From assembly GCA_030657355.1 (NCBI GenBank), contig CP131056.1:699001-763000 (forward strand): a stretch of 64,000 nt of DNA. Reading direction: 5' to 3'. Position numbers and translations under genes: made by a program. The first letter of the stretch is position 1; the number at the start of each line of letters is the position of its first letter. Origin of the DNA: Radicibacter daui. GTDB lineage: Bacteria > Pseudomonadota > Alphaproteobacteria > Radicibacterales > Radicibacteraceae. Under the pieces are notes generated by a model, which saw nothing but the letters and a program-made list of their open reading frames with translations, searched no databases and was not told where the DNA came from. This document shows positions 1 through 9,180 of the stretch, piece after piece.

Positions 1-2496
1 ATGCCCGAAGCCTTCGCCACCGTGCGCGAGGCCTCCGTTCGTGCCCTCGGCATGCGCCCCTTCGATGTCCAGCTTGTCGGCGGCGCTGTGCTGCATCAGG
101 GCCGCATCGCCGAGATGAAGACCGGCGAAGGCAAGACGCTGGTTGCCACCCTCGCGGTCTATCTCAACGCTCTTGGCGGCAAGGGCGTGCATGTCGTCAC
201 CGTTAACGACTACCTCGCCAAGCGCGACGCCGAGACCATGTCCCGCCTTTACGGCTGGCTGGGGCTCACCACCGGCGTCATCGTGCATGGCAAGGACGAT
301 AACGAGCGCCGCGTCTCCTATGCGTGCGACGTTACCTACGGCACCAACAACGAATTCGGCTTCGACTACCTGCGCGACAATATGAAGTTCCGCCGCGCCG
401 ACATGGTGCAGCGTCCCTTCAACTTCGCCATCGTCGACGAAGTGGACTCGATCCTCATCGACGAGGCGCGCACCCCGCTCATCATCTCTGGCGCCGCGCA
501 GGACAGCTCGGAGATGTATGTCGCCGTCGATACGCTGATGCGCGGCCTTGGCGCCGAGGATTTCGAGAAGGACGAGAAGCTGCGCTCCGTCACCCTCACG
601 GAAGAGGGCATGGAGAAGGTGCAGAACCTTGCCCGCGAGCAGGGGCTGCTGCCGACCGGCGAGCTTTATGACGCCCACAACGTAAACCTTGTTGCCCACG
701 TCACTGCCGCCCTCAAGGCGCACACGCTCTTCCGCCGCGATACCGATTACATCGTCAAGGACGGCAAGGTCGTCATCATCGACGAGTTCACCGGCCGCAT
801 GATGGAAGGCCGGCGTTATTCCGAGGGCCTGCACCAGGCGCTGGAAGCCAAGGAACATGTGAAGATCCAGCAGGAAAACCAGACGCTGGCATCCATCACC
901 TTCCAGAACTACTTCCGCCTCTATCCCAAGCTGGCCGGCATGACCGGTACGGCCGCGACCGAGGCCGGCGAGTTCGCCGAGATCTACAATCTCGAAGTGG
1001 TCGAGATTCCGACCAACGTGCCGGTTGCGCGCATCGACAATAACGACGAGGTCTACAAGACCCGTGCCGCCAAGTACGACGCCATCGTCAAGCAGATCGA
1101 GGATTGCGCCACCCGTGGCCAGCCGGTTCTGGTCGGCACCGTCTCGATCGAGAAGTCCGAGCAGCTTTCCGCCGAGCTCACCCGCCGCAAGGTCAAGCAC
1201 CAGGTGCTAAACGCGCGCCATCATGAGCGCGAGGCCTACATCATCGCCCAGGCCGGCGAGCCGTCTGCGGTGACCATCGCCACCAACATGGCGGGCCGCG
1301 GCACCGACATCAAACTCGGCGGCAATGCCGAGATGCGCATCGAGAGCGAACTGGCCAGCGTCACCGACGAAGCCGAGCGCAAGGCGAAGGCCGAGGCGAT
1401 CACCGCCGAGGTTGCCGCCAACAAGGAAAAGGTGCTGGCCGCCGGCGGTCTCTACATCATCGGCACCGAACGGCATGAAAGCCGCCGCATCGACAACCAG
1501 CTGCGCGGCCGCTCCGGCCGTCAGGGCGACCCGGGCGCTTCCAAGTTCTTCCTGTCGCTGGAAGACGACCTGATGCGCATCTTCGGTTCCGACCGCATTG
1601 CCGGCATGCTGGACAAGCTGGGCCTCAAGGAAGACGAGGCTATCGACCATCCATGGCTCAACAAGGCTCTGGCCAAGGCGCAGTCCAAGGTCGAGGCCCA
1701 GCACTTCGACATGCGCAAGAACGTGCTGAAGTTCGACGACGTGATGAACGACCAGCGCAAGGTCGTTTACGAGCAGCGCCTCGAGATCATGGAAGCCGAG
1801 GATGTGTCGGAGACCATCGAGGATATGCGTCTTGCCACCATCAATGGACTGGTGACGGCCAATATCCCCGAAAACAGCTATGCCGAGCAGTGGAACGTCT
1901 CCGGCCTGCACGAGGAAGTGCGCCGTGTGCTGGCGCTCGATGCACCGGTGAGCGAGTGGGCGAAGGAAGAGGGTGTCGGCGGCGCCGAGATCGAGGAGCG
2001 CGTGCGGGCGCTGCACGACGCGCACATGGAAGGCCTGCGTGCCCAGTTCGAGAAAGTGGCCGCCGAGGCTGCCGCCCAGGGCTACAGCCTGCAGTTCTCC
2101 AGCTTCCGCGGTCTTGAGCGCGACATCCTGCTGACCCTGCTGGATCGTATCTGGAAGGAGCACCTGCTCGCTCTCGACCACCTGCGCCAGGGCATTTCCC
2201 TGCGTGCCTATGGCCAGCGCGATCCGCTCAATGAGTACAAGCGCGAGGCCTTCAACCTCTTCGAGGGCATGCTGGAGCGTCTGCGGGAGGAAGTGACCCT
2301 CTGGCTCTCCCGTGTGCAGATCCAGGCCGCTCCGCCGCCGCCCGCCGCGCCGGCCGGTCCGGCCGCGAATCCGGCGCTGGCGGACCTCAGCCCGCCCTAC
2401 CTGCCGCCGGAATGGGCCAATACCAGCCGTAACGCCGATTGCCCCTGCGGCAGCGGCCAGAAGTTCAAGCACTGCCACGGCCGGGTAACGGCCTGA
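1..2496 (+). CDS. secA: SecA preprotein translocase ATPase, 5' end outside window
   Basis: This is the motor ATPase that drives unfolded preproteins through SecYEG. The visible 831 residues begin inside nucleotide-binding domain 1. Walker A (MKTGEGKT) is near residue 39, the DEVDS DEAD-like motif near 148, the preprotein cross-linking region follows, and the NBD2 motif [10 protein letters not shown] is near 432. The C-terminus carries a proline/alanine-rich linker and the zinc-binding SEC-C tail [14 protein letters not shown], which binds SecB or ribosomes in this family. SecA is usually about 900 residues, so roughly 75 N-terminal residues lie upstream; the first ATG of the window is an internal codon. 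A strong terminator follows immediately. Identity is certain. Confidence 0.98.
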   Translation: MPEAFATVREASVRALGMRPFDVQLVGGAVLHQGRIAEMKTGEGKTLVATLAVYLNALGGKGVHVVTVNDYLAKRDAETMSRLYGWLGLTTGVIVHGKDDNERRVSYACDVTYGTNNEFGFDYLRDNMKFRRADMVQRPFNFAIVDEVDSILIDEARTPLIISGAAQDSSEMYVAVDTLMRGLGAEDFEKDEKLRSVTLTEEGMEKVQNLAREQGLLPTGELYDAHNVNLVAHVTAALKAHTLFRRDTDYIVKDGKVVIIDEFTGRMMEGRRYSEGLHQALEAKEHVKIQQENQTLASITFQNYFRLYPKLAGMTGTAATEAGEFAEIYNLEVVEIPTNVPVARIDNNDEVYKTRAAKYDAIVKQIEDCATRGQPVLVGTVSIEKSEQLSAELTRRKVKHQVLNARHHEREAYIIAQAGEPSAVTIATNMAGRGTDIKLGGNAEMRIESELASVTDEAERKAKAEAITAEVAANKEKVLAAGGLYIIGTERHESRRIDNQLRGRSGRQGDPGASKFFLSLEDDLMRIFGSDRIAGMLDKLGLKEDEAIDHPWLNKALAKAQSKVEAQHFDMRKNVLKFDDVMNDQRKVVYEQRLEIMEAEDVSETIEDMRLATINGLVTANIPENSYAEQWNVSGLHEEVRRVLALDAPVSEWAKEEGVGGAEIEERVRALHDAHMEGLRAQFEKVAAEAAAQGYSLQFSSFRGLERDILLTLLDRIWKEHLLALDHLRQGISLRAYGQRDPLNEYKREAFNLFEGMLERLREEVTLWLSRVQIQAAPPPPAAPAGPAANPALADLSPPYLPPEWANTSRNADCPCGSGQKFKHCHGRVTA

Positions 2497-2513
2497 GGCT
2501 GGTTGTTTCTTCA

Positions 2514-2556
2514 AACAAAAAGGCCCCCTCCATCTGGAGGGGGCCTTTTTGTTTTT
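2514..2556. terminator. Bidirectional intrinsic terminator between secA and cdd
   Basis: A perfect GC-rich stem (AAAGGCCCCCTCC / GGAGGGGGCCTTT) with a 4-nt loop is flanked by A and T tracts, so it can end transcription of secA on the plus strand and of cdd on the minus strand. Confidence 0.9.
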
Positions 2557-2572
2557 GTGCGTTCCGGGGGGC

Positions 2573-3136
2573 TTAGCCGGCCGGGCCGCCGAAATTGAAG
2601 CCGTAGGGCAGCAGGCGTTCGATATCCATCACCTCACACAGCACGCCGCTGTTATCGCCGGTATCGATAAAGATCAGCGCGTCGTCGGCACTGAAATCCT
2701 TTGCGGTGAATTCCTTGATCGCCTGCCGGCAGATGCCGCAGGGCGAGCGGTCGGCAAGCGGGGCGTCGAGCGCCGAGGCGCAGGAGACGGCGAGGTACTT
2801 GATGCGCCGGAAGCCGAGCCCGGCGGCATGGTTGAGCGCGGTGCGCTCGCCGCAGGAACACACGCCGTAAGAGCTGTTCTCGATATTGGCGCCGGCATGG
2901 ATGCGCCCTTCCGGGTCGTCCGCCATTACGAGCGCAGCGCCGACATGGAAATGGGAGAAGGGGGCATAGGCGCGCCCCGCATTGGCGCGCGCCGCCTTCA
3001 CCAGATCGGCGACCAGCGCCGGGTCCACCTCCACCTTCTTTTCCGGCAGCCGGTGCCCCGGCACGACGATGCGCCCGTGGGCGGTGTCGATCACGCTGTC
3101 GGGCAGGTCGCGGGCGGGAAGGGTGATGGTAACCAT
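2573..3136 (-). CDS. cdd: Cytidine deaminase
   Basis: This enzyme hydrolytically deaminates cytidine and deoxycytidine to uridine and deoxyuridine in pyrimidine salvage. The active site is visible: substrate motif YAPFSHFHVGAAL (residues 57-69), NIENSSYG (84-91), zinc ligand C95 with catalytic E97 in CGERTA, and PCGIC supplying C133 and C136. The usual CAERTA motif reads CGERTA. At 187 residues it is longer than the approximately 130-residue dimer-type enzymes because of a 40-residue N-terminal extension with no recognised motif. ATG 3136 is chosen because GAAGAGGAT lies just upstream. It stands alone, convergent with secA and divergent from the heparinase-like gene. Confidence 0.93.
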   Translation of the reverse strand: MVTITLPARDLPDSVIDTAHGRIVVPGHRLPEKKVEVDPALVADLVKAARANAGRAYAPFSHFHVGAALVMADDPEGRIHAGANIENSSYGVCSCGERTALNHAAGLGFRRIKYLAVSCASALDAPLADRSPCGICRQAIKEFTAKDFSADDALIFIDTGDNSGVLCEVMDIERLLPYGFNFGGPAG

Positions 3137-3371
3137 GGATATCCTCTTCGGGAGCCAGATGCCGGCTGTTGCCGGCGCCTAACATTGCCCTTCGCCTCAC
3201 CGGCTACAAGCTCCCATTTGGGCACGCGGCAATGTAAGGCGCGTGAGGCTGTTGCCGTTGCGGCAATTTTCGGTTGTTATCCTGAAGATAAGGGGCCGAA
3301 GTGCGGGAGTTGACCAACTCGCCCATATAAAACGGCCCGCCTCGCGTTACGGGAACAGGGAGCCTGCCGTT

Positions 3372-5276
3372 ATGACTTCTTCCACCGGCCCGGTCCGCAT
3401 CGGCCGATCTGCCGCGCTGCATGCCGAACCGACGCTGCTGGCAACGCCGGCGCGGCTCGTCGCCGTCAAGGCTGCCATGGCGGCTGATCCGGCGGTGATG
3501 AAGCTCTATACCAAGATGATCGGCAAGGCGAACGACCTGCTGCAGCAACCGCCGCTCGATCCGGAATGGATCGATGTCGATAACGGCGCAACCGAGCCGA
3601 TCCTGCTCTATACCGCCCGCGAGGCGGAACGCCGCACCACCATTCTCGGCCTCAGCTGGCTGTTGAGCGAGGACGAGCGTTATGCCGAACGGCTGGTGGA
3701 CGAGCTGGACTCGCTCGTGTCCTTCCATGACTGGGAGCATCCGAGCGCCCCGCCGGAAGTCTTTCTGTCTGTCGCGCAGATGGGCGCCGCCGTGGCGCTC
3801 GGCACCGACTGGGCTGCCGGCTACATCAACCCCATCGAGCGCAAGCGGATGGAGGCGGGGCTGCACCGCCTCATCCTGAAGCCGGGCCTCGACCGGCTGC
3901 GCGTCGGCAACTTTACCCATTCCGGCTGGCCCTACTGGCCCAACAACTGGAACATCGTGTGCAACGGCGGCATTACCCTCGCCGCCCTGGTTGCCCGCGA
4001 GCATGATCCGGAAGCTGCCGAGGCGTTGGCTCTAGCGCTCGACAGCGTCAAGCTCGGTTTTGCCTTCTATGCGCCGGAAGGCGCGTGGAACGAAGGCCCC
4101 AGCTACTGGGCGCTTGCCACGCGCTATGCGGCGATGATGATCAGCGCGCTGGAGGATACCGCCACGCCCGATGGTGGCCTTTCCGCCTATGCCGGGTTTG
4201 CCACCACCGGCGATTTTGTGCTGCACACGGCCGGCCCCTCCGGCGTGCCGTTCAACTTCTCCGACTGCGACGACAGCATCGCCCTGGTGCCTCTCGGCTG
4301 GACGGGCACGCGCTTCAACCGTCCGCAGGATACCTGGCTTGGCTGGTACACCCTTACCAGCACGGGCTTTTCCAGCCCCAGCAGCAAGCGCCTTGCCTTT
4401 TCCCTTCTCTGGCAGAGCGGTCCCGGCCAGAGCCCGGCGGCGCTCGGCCTCAGCAACTGGGATTATTTCCCCTCGGTGGAGATGGTGGCCTGGCGCAGCC
4501 GCTGGGACGACAGCGATGCCGGCAAGGCGGTGCCGTTCTTTGCCTTCAAGGCCGGCACCATCCCCGGCCACCACACCCATTTCGATCTTGGCACCTTCGT
4601 CTATGAGGCGCTGGGGGAGCGCTGGGCCATTGATCTCGGCAACGACAATTATGGTCTGCCGGGGTATTTCGAGGACCTCTTGCGTGGGCGGTACTACAGG
4701 CTCTCCACCGCCGGCCACAACACGCTGGTGATCGGCGGGGTCAACCAGCTCGATACCGCCAGCACGCCGCTGGACGCTTCCGGTATGGATGATCCGCAGC
4801 CGCATGCCATCGCCGATCTTTCCGCCGCCTATTCCGCCCCCGCCGGCTCGGTGCGGCGCGGTCTGCGCGTGCTGGCGGATGCGGCGCTGATGGTGCGGGA
4901 CGAGATCGCCCCCTGGGTTAGCGCCGATATCGGCTGGGGGCTCCACACGCGGGCAACGGTCACCATCGCGGCGGACGGGCGTTCGGCGCTCATGGAGCAG
5001 AACGGCAAGAAGCTGGTGGCAAAGCTGCTGCTGCCGGCTTCGGCGACCTTTACGGTTGCCTCCGCCTGGCAGCCGCCGCCGCAGGATGCCAATACCGGCG
5101 TCAGCAAGCTGGCCATTGCCCTGCCGGAATGTGTCGGGCACCCTCGGCAGCGCGTGATCGAAGTGCTGCTGCTGCCGGAAGGAACGGTGGCCGGGCCGGA
5201 TGACAAGCCATTGGCGCACTGGCCGGTAGAGCGGCCGGTTACCTTCTCCGTCACCAGCCCCACCATCGCATCCTGA
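3372..5276 (+). CDS. Heparinase II/III-like polysaccharide lyase family protein
   Basis: The protein has 634 residues: an alpha-helical N-terminal half, then a C-terminal heparinase II/III-like beta-sandwich. Family-typical segments include [28 protein letters not shown], the [20 protein letters not shown] region and [12 protein letters not shown]. Relatives cleave uronic-acid polysaccharides by beta-elimination, and the conserved Asn/Tyr/His residues in these segments fit that role. The substrate is not predictable here. No signal peptide is seen, so a cytoplasmic role on imported oligosaccharides is possible. The reading frame stays open upstream to 3243, but ATG 3372 with CAGGGAG 9 nt upstream is the better start because the preceding codons lack family similarity. 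Confidence 0.8.
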   Translation: MTSSTGPVRIGRSAALHAEPTLLATPARLVAVKAAMAADPAVMKLYTKMIGKANDLLQQPPLDPEWIDVDNGATEPILLYTAREAERRTTILGLSWLLSEDERYAERLVDELDSLVSFHDWEHPSAPPEVFLSVAQMGAAVALGTDWAAGYINPIERKRMEAGLHRLILKPGLDRLRVGNFTHSGWPYWPNNWNIVCNGGITLAALVAREHDPEAAEALALALDSVKLGFAFYAPEGAWNEGPSYWALATRYAAMMISALEDTATPDGGLSAYAGFATTGDFVLHTAGPSGVPFNFSDCDDSIALVPLGWTGTRFNRPQDTWLGWYTLTSTGFSSPSSKRLAFSLLWQSGPGQSPAALGLSNWDYFPSVEMVAWRSRWDDSDAGKAVPFFAFKAGTIPGHHTHFDLGTFVYEALGERWAIDLGNDNYGLPGYFEDLLRGRYYRLSTAGHNTLVIGGVNQLDTASTPLDASGMDDPQPHAIADLSAAYSAPAGSVRRGLRVLADAALMVRDEIAPWVSADIGWGLHTRATVTIAADGRSALMEQNGKKLVAKLLLPASATFTVASAWQPPPQDANTGVSKLAIALPECVGHPRQRVIEVLLLPEGTVAGPDDKPLAHWPVERPVTFSVTSPTIAS

Positions 5277-5316
5277 ATCCCGGGCGGCGCAGCAGACACC
5301 AGCTAACGGAGTGACC

Positions 5317-5784
5317 ATGAAGATCGATATCGGGATCAGCAAATCCGACCGCGAAGGCATTGCCGAAGGGCTCTCGCACCTGCTGGCCGACAGCTACACG
5401 CTTTACCTCAAGACGCATTATTTTCACTGGAACGTCACCGGGCCGATGTTCCAGACGCTGCACCTGCTGTTCGAGCAGCAATATACCGAGCTGGCGCTGG
5501 CTGTGGACACCGTTGCCGAGCGTATCCGCGCCCTCGGCTTCACGGCGCCGGGCTCCTACAAGCAATATGCGGCGCTGACCTCCATTGAGGAGGAAACCGG
5601 CGTACCGAAGGCGGAAGAAATGATCCGCCAGTTGGTGCAGGGCCAGGAGGCCGTTATCAAGACGGCGCGCGGCATGTTCAAGCTGGCGGAAAAGGCGAGC
5701 GACGAGCCGACCTGCGATCTGCTGACCCAGCGCATGCAGGTGCACGAGAAGGCGGCCTGGATGCTGCGCAGCCTGCTTGAGTAG
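5317..5784 (+). CDS. dps: Dps-family DNA-binding ferritin-like protein
   Basis: This is a 155-residue mini-ferritin that oxidises and stores iron with peroxide and protects DNA in starvation or oxidative stress. All inter-subunit ferroxidase ligands of E. coli Dps have equivalents at the same spacing: H37 (in FHWNVTGP), H49, E53, D64 and E68. The N-terminus is short and not Lys-rich, so DNA binding by a mobile basic tail is not evident. GTG 5311 is in frame, but ATG 5317 sits 5 nt after ACGGAG and is preferred. It lies 40 bp after the heparinase-like gene and ends at a strong terminator. Confidence 0.92.
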   Translation: MKIDIGISKSDREGIAEGLSHLLADSYTLYLKTHYFHWNVTGPMFQTLHLLFEQQYTELALAVDTVAERIRALGFTAPGSYKQYAALTSIEEETGVPKAEEMIRQLVQGQEAVIKTARGMFKLAEKASDEPTCDLLTQRMQVHEKAAWMLRSLLE

Positions 5785-5807
5785 GCCGGAAAACCCTTCA
5801 GGGAAGT

Positions 5808-5845
5808 AAAATAACGGCGCCCCGAAAGGGCGCCGTTATTTTTGG
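5808..5845. terminator. Bidirectional terminator of dps and the cytochrome c gene
   Basis: The stem AAAATAACGGCGCC / GGCGCCGTTATTTT has a short CGAAAG-type loop and T/A tracts on both sides. It overlaps the stop codon of the convergent cytochrome gene. Confidence 0.88.
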
Positions 5846-6276
5846 GCGGCTGCGAGGGTTGCCAGATAGGCGATGACATTCTGCCGGTCGGCTTCGTTGC
5901 CGAGGGCAAAGGTCATGCGCGAGCCGGGCAGGAAGTCGCGCGGGCTTGCCAGCCAGTGGTCGAGATGCGCGGCGTCCCAGTCGAAACCGGCGCCCTTGAG
6001 CGCAGGGGAATAGTTGAAGTCGCTTTCACTGCCGGCGGGCCGGCCGAGAATGCCGGCAAGGCTGGGGCCGACCTTGTTCTGTCCCGGTACCGGGCTGTGG
6101 CAGGCCGTGCAGCGGGTAAAGAACACACGCCTTCCCGCGGTTATATCGCCGGCCGTTGCGGCGTCATCTGCCCGTGCCGGGGTCAGCGTCCCGGCAAGCA
6201 GCCAGGTGGCACAGACCACGAGCGCCAGGCGGCGGGCGATAGGGGCGGGGTGGCTGTGCTGGGCTGATATGGACAT
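5836..6276 (-). CDS. Class I c-type cytochrome (cytochrome c2/c-550-like)
   Basis: A periplasmic monohaem electron carrier of 146 residues. A Sec signal with a hydrophobic core near residues 17-30 ends at ARADD. The haem site is CTACH (C56, C59, H60), followed by VGPSLAGILGRPAG, and the axial methionine is M121 in GSRMTF. This is the layout of cytochrome c2/c-550 family proteins. Its partner (bc1 complex, oxidase or dehydrogenase) cannot be told from the neighbours. It is followed in the same direction by no other gene and shares a terminator with dps. Confidence 0.9.
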   Translation of the reverse strand: MSISAQHSHPAPIARRLALVVCATWLLAGTLTPARADDAATAGDITAGRRVFFTRCTACHSPVPGQNKVGPSLAGILGRPAGSESDFNYSPALKGAGFDWDAAHLDHWLASPRDFLPGSRMTFALGNEADRQNVIAYLATLAAAQK

Positions 6277-6301
6277 CCTGCCGGCCCTCCCTTGCGTCCT
6301 T

Positions 6302-6341
6302 GAAAAAAGAAACGGGCGGCTGCCGGTGAGCAGCCGCCCGC
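6302..6341 (-). terminator. Terminator downstream of the IalB-like gene
   Basis: On the minus strand a perfect 10-bp stem GGGCGGCTGC / GCAGCCGCCC is followed by GTTTCTTTTTT. Confidence 0.8.
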
Positions 6342-6366
6342 CTCTGGCGGCAAAAGCGGGCAGCGA

Positions 6367-6882
6367 TCAGACCTTGCCGATCGCGCGCGAGAAGCCGAGC
6401 AGCGAGAAATCGCCGATCACGATCTCGCCATTGATCATGTAAGCCAGCTGGCCTTCATTGGCCGGCTTCAGCTTGTCGACCAGATCCTGCGCCTTGGTCG
6501 GGTCGATCAGGATTTCGCACCAGTTCGGGAAGCACTTGGTGACCTTGAGCGGTGCCTGCCAGCCATTGCTGAGGCGCAGTGAGGCCGGGCCGCCTTCGGT
6601 GGCCTTCGGGTCGATGCGCATGATCACGCGCAGCGTATTGTCCTTGGCGCTGCGACCGATGATTACGGCCGCGCCGTTGCCTTCAGTGCCGGCAATGCAG
6701 TGGCTCTTGGGATCGCACTTGGATTCCCAGTCCTGGAATTTCTCGGTCTTGACGTTGGCCGCATCGGCCGGGGCGGGCTGGGAACCGGCAGACTGCTGGG
6801 CGGCGGCGGGCAGCACCTGGGAGGCCAGCGCCACGCCGGCGGCTGCGATCGCGACAGTCAGGAGCGGTAGAAGACGACGCAT
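6367..6882 (-). CDS. Invasion-associated locus B (IalB)-like periplasmic protein
   Basis: A 171-residue exported protein. The signal peptide (MRRLLPLLTV core, Ala-rich cleavage near residue 29) is followed by a low-complexity Ser/Ala/Pro linker. The mature IalB-like domain begins with WESKCD and carries two cysteine pairs (C56/C62 and C117/C122) typical of the family and likely to form disulfides. IalB was named for Bartonella erythrocyte invasion, but homologues are common in free-living alphaproteobacteria with unknown function, so no virulence role is implied. The frame is open up to 7008, but ATG 6882 starts the signal peptide and has GGAG upstream. Confidence 0.78.
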   Translation of the reverse strand: MRRLLPLLTVAIAAAGVALASQVLPAAAQQSAGSQPAPADAANVKTEKFQDWESKCDPKSHCIAGTEGNGAAVIIGRSAKDNTLRVIMRIDPKATEGGPASLRLSNGWQAPLKVTKCFPNWCEILIDPTKAQDLVDKLKPANEGQLAYMINGEIVIGDFSLLGFSRAIGKV

Positions 6883-7059
6883 TACTGAAAGGGCTCCGGG
6901 TTGTTGGCACCGCTTCGGGTCCTTCGGCTGAAGGGGATGCGGCGGTGCGGCATGCAGCGATACTAGGGCAAGTCGGGCGCAGATCAATGTTCCGTGGCAT
7001 CGCGGCATAAGGACGCGTTCAAGGAAATCGGGAGCTGCTTCCGCTCTGGATGGCCCGTT

Positions 7060-7422
7060 TCACCGGTCCGGTTTGGCAAGGGCCAGTATGCTGGTCCGGG
7101 TCTTGTCGTCAAAACCCAGGAGGAGCTTTCCGCCCACGTCGAACAAGGGCCTTTTGATCAGGGCCGGGTACGCGAGCAGGAGCGCGCGTGCCTTCTGCGC
7201 ACTCATATCCGCCTTTTCAGCGTCCGGCAACTGCCGCCACGTCGTACCAGCCTTGTTCAAAAGTGCTTGCCAGCCAAGTGTGGCAATCCAGCGATCCAGA
7301 TCGGCCTCATCGAGCCCGTCCTTGCGGTGATCGTGCGGTTGCCAGGCAAGCCCCTGCTCGCCGAGCCATGCCTGGGCCTTGCGGTAGGTGGTGCAGGTGT
7401 GGATGCCGTAGACCGTGATCAT
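7060..7422 (-). CDS. ArsC/Spx-family thioredoxin-fold protein (YffB-like)
   Basis: A 120-residue protein of the ArsC/Spx/YffB family. The start MITVYGIHTCTTYRKAQAWL matches the family N-terminus, with a single redox-type cysteine at C10. KRPLFDVGGKLLLGF near residues 90-104 corresponds to the conserved KRP(I/V) loop. YffB-like members bind glutathione and their substrate is unknown. The arsenate reductase residues cannot be confirmed and no arsenic gene is nearby, so arsC is not assigned. ATG 7422 is the only sensible start. Confidence 0.8.
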   Translation of the reverse strand: MITVYGIHTCTTYRKAQAWLGEQGLAWQPHDHRKDGLDEADLDRWIATLGWQALLNKAGTTWRQLPDAEKADMSAQKARALLLAYPALIKRPLFDVGGKLLLGFDDKTRTSILALAKPDR

Positions 7423-7758
7423 GCGTCTTGAATCCCTGTCCTGATTCGCGAAAATTTTTTAGAAAAAACTACCCTGAGGGGTGTCGATTTTTCGCTGTGC
7501 CACCGGGCTGTAGCGGGTCAGCCATATGGCAGGTTCAGCTTTTACCATGCAAAACAAGGCTTTGGGATACTTTTACCCAGCCCTTTATCAAAAATTGCTG
7601 ATGTTTAAAAATTAATCTCTTCAGGGTTGTGGGTGTTGTCGGGAAAAACGGGAGGGCCAGCCCGAAGCGGGCGGTCGTGCCGGTCCGGAAGGCATGCCAA
7701 GCCGGGAATTGCCACCTCCGGCCGTTCCCCCGTCCAGTGACTAACGGAGAGCAATCAG
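7423..7758. other. AT-rich intergenic region upstream of the tandem unknown genes
   Basis: This 336-bp gap separates divergent genes. The part at about 7440-7620 is clearly AT-richer than its surroundings and is the probable promoter and control region of the downstream gene. A GGAGAG ribosome binding site lies 7 nt before ATG 7759. I could not place a -35/-10 pair with confidence and see no small ORF worth calling. Confidence 0.5.
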
Positions 7759-8376
7759 ATGAGCACCTACGTTCTCAATATCGATGTTGCCAGCAGCGAC
7801 CTTGCTACCATTGTCGGTTCCGGCCAGCAGCTGAGCATCATCAAGTCCGCTGCCGGCGGCACGCCCGTATCCTGGGTCACCTTCACCCCGTTCGAGAACA
7901 ACACCATTACCTGGACGGAGGACTACTACCTCTACGCCTCGCAGACCGAGGTGCAGGCCAGCGCCACCATCCAGAAGCTGTCGCAGACGGCCGGCATCGC
8001 CAATGAAAGTCAGGTCTACAGCTTCTCCAACAGCGTGTTCTCGCCGGGCTCGCCCTCCACGCTCGAGGGCTATCTCGTCCAGAACTCCATGACGATGTAC
8101 AACAGCCTGACCTTTGGCCTGGCCCAGGGCCTGACGGTCAACGGCACCGCCCAGCCCACCTCGCCGATCAATGCGCAGGTACTGCCGCGCGGCTTCCAGG
8201 CCCAGTTCATCCCCTATGAGACCGTGTTCCTGGTGTTCAACAACACCATCGTCACCTCTCAGGTCTATACCCGCACCACCAGCGAGTCCGATGAGATCAC
8301 CTTCGGACCGGGCACCTCGACGCAGACCGTGTCCTTCTCCGCCGGCAAGTGGCTCACCGGCCCGCTGCCGGCCTGA
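7759..8376 (+). CDS. Unrecognised protein, first member of a tandem paralogous pair
   Basis: The protein has 205 residues, with no signal peptide or membrane segment. It is rich in Ser, Thr, aromatic residues and alternating hydrophobics, which suggests a beta-sandwich fold. I do not recognise the family. It aligns end to end with the next gene: YVLNIDVASSDLATI with FRLDIRIAPAEVRRI, the SNSVFS / RSSVFS block, NSLTFGLAQ..VNG with RALTFGLAQ..VNG, VLPRGF with VLPPGF, and GKWLTG with GRWLAG near the C-terminus. The strong ribosome binding site and AT-rich upstream region suggest an individually regulated, possibly well expressed gene. No neighbour suggests a function. Confidence 0.82.
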   Translation: MSTYVLNIDVASSDLATIVGSGQQLSIIKSAAGGTPVSWVTFTPFENNTITWTEDYYLYASQTEVQASATIQKLSQTAGIANESQVYSFSNSVFSPGSPSTLEGYLVQNSMTMYNSLTFGLAQGLTVNGTAQPTSPINAQVLPRGFQAQFIPYETVFLVFNNTIVTSQVYTRTTSESDEITFGPGTSTQTVSFSAGKWLTGPLPA

Positions 8377-8381
8377 GCGCG

Positions 8382-8402
8382 GCCGCCCGCCCTCGGGCGG
8401 CC
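8382..8402. repeat. GC hairpin after the first unknown gene
   Basis: The perfect inverted repeat GGCCGCCCG / CGGGCGGCC has a 3-nt loop just after the stop codon. No T tract follows, so it may stabilise a 3' end or attenuate rather than terminate strongly. Confidence 0.45.
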
Positions 8403-8456
8403 AGCCGGGAGCGGTACCCCTCCCCCCTGACCGGTCCCGGGCCTGATCGCCTGAGG

Positions 8457-8502
8457 CGACGCCGGGTCCTCAAAAGCCGTTGGCTTGGCGGATCCGGCGT
8501 CG
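8457..8502. repeat. Long imperfect hairpin between the paralogous genes
   Basis: Arms CGACGCCGGGTCC and GGATCCGGCGTCG pair over 13 positions with one G-U. They enclose a smaller AAGCC/GGCTT hairpin and end 55 nt before the second gene. Role unknown. Confidence 0.45.
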
Positions 8503-8557
8503 TTGCAGGTGCTCTCACAACAGCGACTTTCATCCGGCGACGGGAGGCGCCTTCATC

Positions 8558-9166
8558 ATGGATCAACCCTTCAGGCTGGACATCCGCATTGCTCCGGCCG
8601 AGGTGAGGCGCATCGCGGCAGCGGGGTACGAGCTTTGCCTGCTGGCACCGGATGCCGGTGCTGCCGCGACCGTCTGGCTGGCACTGCCGGTCGCCGAGCG
8701 GCAGGTCGTTCGCTGGGGGAGCGCGGCAGAACTCTTCGTCTCGCAGGTGGCTCCGCTGCCGGGCCGCGTCCTCGTCCCGCATTCCCGTACCCGCACCGGA
8801 GGCCTTGCCGAAGGGTCGCTCTGGCACTTGCGCAGCAGTGTTTTTTCTTGTGCGGGCAGCGTTGCCGCCGGCTTCGCCGTGCGCAACGAGATGGCCCGGT
8901 TCAGGGCGCTTACCTTCGGTCTTGCCCAGGCGGCGGAGGTCAATGGCCAGCCGCTTGGCCCCCGGCCACTGGCCGGCACGGTGCTGCCGCCGGGGTTTGG
9001 CAGCATCTTTCATCTGCCCGCCTCGGTCGTGGCTTTCTTTGCGCCACGGGGTAGCCAGTCAGCCGTTGGTGCCTTGCGTGCACCTGGCAGCCTGCGGCTT
9101 GATTTCTCACGCCGCTGTCCCGATCAGCGCCTCGTCTTCCAGGACGGGCGCTGGCTCGCCGGGTAA
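8558..9166 (+). CDS. Unrecognised protein, diverged second member of the tandem pair
   Basis: The protein has 202 residues with no signal peptide or membrane helix. It is homologous over its whole length to the preceding gene product, as judged by co-linear blocks (SSVFS, LTFGLAQ, VNG, VLPPGF, GRWLAG). Composition differs sharply: the first copy is rich in Ser/Thr/Asn, while this one is rich in Ala/Arg/Pro/Leu with several cysteines, suggesting old duplication and divergence of role. The frame is open from 8480, but ATG 8558 is chosen for GGGAGG about 10 nt upstream and because homology to the first copy starts there. It ends 14 bp before the convergent nudC. Confidence 0.8.
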   Translation: MDQPFRLDIRIAPAEVRRIAAAGYELCLLAPDAGAAATVWLALPVAERQVVRWGSAAELFVSQVAPLPGRVLVPHSRTRTGGLAEGSLWHLRSSVFSCAGSVAAGFAVRNEMARFRALTFGLAQAAEVNGQPLGPRPLAGTVLPPGFGSIFHLPASVVAFFAPRGSQSAVGALRAPGSLRLDFSRRCPDQRLVFQDGRWLAG

Positions 9167-9180
9167 CTAACGGGTAGCCG

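Noticed and set aside
1-3. ATG at the very first base as the secA start codon
   Set aside because: SecA homology continues upstream of the window; this Met is internal and the gene is truncated by the window edge.
1207-2514. 435-codon open frame antisense to secA
   Set aside because: Mirror frame of a GC-rich coding gene with no homology and no ribosome binding site.
4032-5360. 442-codon open frame antisense to the heparinase-like gene
   Set aside because: Shadow of a clearly homologous gene; composition is rich in Arg/Gly/His as expected for antisense frames.
7060-7422. Arsenate reductase ArsC
   Set aside because: Only the Spx/YffB-type family is supported; no arsenic-resistance genes are nearby and catalytic Arg residues cannot be confirmed.
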